Shown piece by piece: positions 60,450 through 64,000 of a stretch of 64,000 bases of DNA (positions within the stretch are counted from its first letter, which is position 1; each line of letters begins with the position of its first letter). The translations under genes and the position numbers were made by a program. The notes under the pieces are model-generated. The model searched no databases, was not told the origin of the DNA, and saw nothing but the letters and a program-made list of their open reading frames with translations. Source of the DNA: Anastatus disparis (taxonomy: Eukaryota; Arthropoda; Insecta; Hymenoptera; Eupelmidae); NCBI GenBank assembly GCA_017163975.1, contig JAFFSR010000301.1, positions 1 through 64,000 of the forward strand. The letters are read 5' to 3'.

Positions 60450-61066
60450 ACATACATACAAATACACGCGTGCACCTTTAACATACACATACATAAACAT
60501 ACACACACACATACATATACATGAACATACACACACACATACACACATATCCATACACATACACTTACTCATATAACCATACACAATATCCGTCACTCCC
60601 TCTCCGTCTCCATCTCATCGTCTCCGTCTGTCTATCTCCGTCTTTTCGTCTTCATCTCTCCGTCTCCGTTTCTGTATCTCTGTCTTTTCGTCTCCATCTC
60701 TCCGTATCTCTATCTCCGTCCCTATGTCTATGTCTCTCCGTCTCTGCCTCTCCACCTCTGTCTCTCTATCTCTGCCTCTCCGCCTCTGTCTTTCCGTCTC
60801 CGTCCCTCCATCTATGTCTCTCCGTCTCCGTTTCTACGACTTCGTTTCTTTGTCTTTGTCTTTCTGTCTCTGTCTCTCCGTTTTCGTCTCTTTGTCCCTC
60901 TGTCTATGCCTCTTCGTCTTCGTCTCTCCGTTTTCGCCTTTCCGTCTATGTCTCTCTGTTTCCGTCTCTCTGTCTTCTTCTCTACGTCTCTTCATCTCCG
61001 TCTTTGTGTCTTTGTCTCTCTGTTTTCGTTCTTACGTCTCCGTTTCTTCATCTCTGACCTTCTGTC
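60450..61066. repeat. CATA-type microsatellite followed by a (CTCCGT)n-like pyrimidine tract
   Basis: 60,450-60,590 is ACATACA-rich. 60,596-61,066 is a degenerate hexamer TCTCCG/TCTCTG with nearly all pyrimidines on the plus strand. Its Ser/Leu/Val-rich frames are artefacts. Confidence 0.9.
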
Positions 61067-61100
61067 TGAAACACATGATTAAAAAGAATGAATTCTTATC

Positions 61101-62778
61101 ATAGTCTAGGCGCCCAGAGGGTTTCGTATACAGTTAGAGGTCCCATCAAGCAAGTAGGTGATTTGTATGTATTTTGAGTTGCTGAATCCGAATTTGCAAA
61201 TTGCTTTTCGCGCAAGTAGTCGAGTAATTTGTTATAAAGAAATTAATTGTTTGAATGACTATAGTTTATAAACTACAATAGTTGCAGTAATTTTCTCTGT
61301 TTTCTGTTTTTTTTTGTTTTTGTTTTCTTATTAAAGAAAAAAAAATCGTTTTTGTTGCATGTCAATTCGATGATTAGAACCAGAGATATGGTAAATATAT
61401 TGCAAAAAAAAACATAGAGACGTAGCGCAAGCGTGGAACGCCCTGGTAAAAAACCTTATAATTCGACTACTAATTGATATTTTTTAAAATTTAACATTTG
61501 TTTGGAAAATGTCAGAGTCTAAGCTTCAATATTGATGAATAATACTTTCAAATGTTGATGAATAAGCTAAAATGATTTAAAGCAGAAAAAATTTTCAATT
61601 TTTCAGAATTTTGTTTGCTAATGAAATAATATAGGTTAGCGAACGAAATATTTCTATATTTTTGATATAGAAAGATGGGAAATTTCATCTAGTTAAAGAA
61701 TCTGTCCTGTTTTTTAAATTTAAGTAAGTATAACCTGAGATATCGCAAATTTAAGCTGTAGCGCCAACTCCTTGCAATACGACAAATGCGTGCAATATGG
61801 CGATCGCTTTCTTTATTAAAAATTCTTTTATTGGCGTTTAAAATGTTGTCGCGAATCATTGATTCATCTAATCTTATCAAAAACAATTAGAATATAAATT
61901 ACAAATAAATTATGTGAATTTTTGTTTTAACTTTACGATTTATCAGAGTCATCTATTTTTAGTTAAATCCTTTTTTATTAAATTTTTATTTAATTTCCTA
62001 ATACAGAGTTAAAATTAATTTTATTAGAAAAGAATGAGATTACTTACCTTATAATAAAAAAATTTTTAATAAGGAAAGCGAGCGCCATATTGCACGCATA
62101 TGTCGTATTGCAAGGAGTTGGCGCTACAGTTTAAATTTGCGATATCTCAGGTTCTACTTACTTAAATTTAAAAAACAGGACAGATTATTTAACTAGATGA
62201 AATTTCCTATCTTTCTATATCAAAAATATAGAAATATTTAGTTCGCTAACCTATATTATTTCGTTATAAGCAAACAAAATTCTGAAAAATTGAAAAATTT
62301 TCTGCTTCAAATCATTCTAGCTTATTTATCAACATTTGAAAATAATAAATAACAATTTATCATTAAAACTGAGACTCTGACATTTTCCAAACATATGTTG
62401 AACTTTAAAAAATATTAATTAGTAGTCGAATTATAAGGTTTTTTACCAGGGCGTTCCGCGCTTGCACTACGTCTCTATTTTTTTTTAATATATTTGCCAT
62501 ATCTTTGGTCCTAATTATCGAATCGACATGCAACAGAAACGATTTTCTTTTTTGTTTTTTTATTGAAGAACAAGTTTTTGCAGAGAAAATTACTGCATCT
62601 ATTGTAGTTCATAAACTATAGCCATTCAAATAATTGATTTGTTTATGACAAATTATTGGACCACTTGCGCGAAAAGCAAATTGCAAATTCGGATTCAGCG
62701 ACTCGAAATACATACAAATCACCTGCTTGCTGATGGGACCTCTAACTTTATACGAAACCCTCTGTGCGCCTAGACTAT
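61101..62778. mobile_element. 1.68-kb fold-back element with ~730-bp arms
   Basis: ATAGTCTAGGCGC at 61,101 mirrors GCGCCTAGACTAT at 62,766-62,778. Pairing continues inward through AGAGGGTTTCGTATA, CTGAATCCGAATTTGCAAAT, TTCGCGCAAGT, CGCAAGCGTGGAACGCCCTG and GCGCCAACTCCTTGCAATACG to about 61,820/62,055. The spacer of about 240 bp is AT-rich. No coding frame. Confidence 0.88.
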
Positions 62779-63076
62779 CATATTTTTTCATCAATTTAAA
62801 TGGGATTCAGTAAAACAAATTTTTAATTTATCATGATGATATGATTTGTATCTAAACAATTTTTATGCATATTAAAACTTTAATTAATTCTTTTTTTTCA
62901 AATATATAAAAACTAAATTTTAAACAGTACCACAATATAAAAATTTATAAATTGAGGCAATTTTTTACTTTGAATTCAGCTAATGCATACATATTAATAT
63001 AATATATGAAGATTTAACGTTATAAATTTACGTTAGGAGCGAAAAAATCAATTATTTATTGATTGAAAATTTTTGA

Positions 63077-63143
<67 letters not shown>

Positions 63144-64000
63144 TTATTTTAAAATTTACTTTTTATTCTTTACTATTAGAAAAATAATTAAAACATAATC
63201 TTTATAATATTTACGTTTAGTTCAATTTTGCATAATTGTAAAATATTTAAAAAAAAATAATAACGCGTGCATAAATAAACTGCACCTTATTATGTCAAAC
63301 TAGATATAAATACAAATAAAAAAGATTGAATGTTCATTTACGGCGTGAATTTGATGTGGACCTAAATCGAACGTAAATAACTAAACTCGGCAGTGACAAG
63401 AAAGTGGATAACTTTTCGACGATGATTTCTTAAAAAGTTATTTCCCTACAGCCCCATAGAAGGTCCTACATCGATCGTAGACTATAATAACTTTCCTTCA
63501 TCTTATAAGTTATCACATGAATGAATTCTAAAAGATTTTGAAATTATTCCATGCAATATTTCATGAGAGTTTACCAAAACATTTTATGAAATATTGCACG
63601 AAAGCTTTTTTCGAATTAACCTTGAAATGATTCTGTAAAAAAATACTTCAGATAATCCTGAAAATCTTTCTAAATACAGTTGGCTCGTTGCGTACCACCA
63701 CTTTTCCTCCATTAGTTCGCTCGATCGCTACTACCACCAACCACTTTACTGTTTTTGCATGTTCGAAGATTTTGTTGAGCGCTCTCTAAATGTTCATATT
63801 CACCCATTTTTGTTTAAAAAAATTAGCAAAACAGAATTTTTTTATACTGCGCTCGTTTCTTTATATGAAAAAAAGTTGTTCTTAAATTAAATTATTAAAT
63901 AACGAAGATAAATCATAAAATGTCAATAATTTCATTTGTAAAATTTCGCGTAGAGTAGCGGTGTTATTTAGAGAGTGCAAAACGAAATCGTTTAGCACGC
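62779..64000. other. AT-rich, no gene seen; (AT)n at 63,083-63,141
   Basis: A short inverted pair TGCAATATTTCATG/TGAAATATTGCA lies near 63,552-63,599. The last 300 bases are less AT-rich, without a recognisable frame. Confidence 0.5.

Noticed and set aside
60521..61104. Ser/Leu/Val-rich frames of 126-178 codons
   Set aside because: Translation of a degenerate (CTCCGT)n pyrimidine tract.

Overview
The window looks like an insect nuclear genome, possibly hymenopteran. Support is AT-rich spacer DNA, R1-clade, I-like, CsRN1-type gypsy, Penelope-like and copia retroelements, and many MITEs. The exact species cannot be read from it. I found no ordinary host gene, tRNA or rRNA. Almost everything is nested repeats, as in a heterochromatic block or 'TE island'.

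Positions 1-10,850 hold three non-LTR elements of R1-clade type, head to tail, each lying in an (ATT)n microsatellite. The first (118-6100) is a full-length two-ORF element whose ORF1 and ORF2 meet at a TAATG stop/start. The next two (6239-8432 and 8532-10825) consist only of a 5' leader, a gag-like ORF1 and a hairpin-rich 3' UTR. They lack any endonuclease or reverse transcriptase and resemble the 'half-LINE' (HAL1) type of parasite. One still carries an intact 521-codon ORF1.

Positions 10,850-24,646 are a tandem satellite of about 357 bp whose monomers sometimes contain (ATT)n. It is interrupted by two related RNase H-bearing non-LTR elements (11,215-15,282, 5'-truncated; 15,328-20,679, full length). 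Each of these was later hit by a MITE (11,878-13,042 and 16,735-17,266). The full-length element begins exactly at an initiator, with a DPE motif at +28.

Positions 24,647-30,931 are a minus-strand CsRN1-type gypsy element: one LTR, a pol with one or two nonsense codons, and a gag remnant. In the env position it carries an F-box/LRR-like reading frame preceded by an unrecognised 200-aa frame. A Penelope-like element follows (30,932-35,621) with about 520-bp inverted arms, each holding a hammerhead-ribozyme-like motif, plus a broken RT/GIY-YIG frame and a MITE. After it the same 357-bp satellite returns in the opposite orientation (35,622-40,240).

Positions 40,240-64,000 are older debris. They hold a solo LTR (41,081-42,219), a decayed copia pol with a MITE inside, a fragment of an unidentified multicopy protein, a PHD/Baculo_FP-type ORF1 of a CR1-like element, and several minisatellites (about 120 bp, 102 bp, 12 bp and 6 bp units). 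Fold-back elements also occur here, including a piggyBac-type MITE and large hairpins at 59,093-60,390 and 61,101-62,778. Nothing suggests a host operon-like system. The interest lies in the non-autonomous ORF1-only elements, the gene-bearing gypsy element, the ribozyme-bearing Penelope element and the dated nesting.
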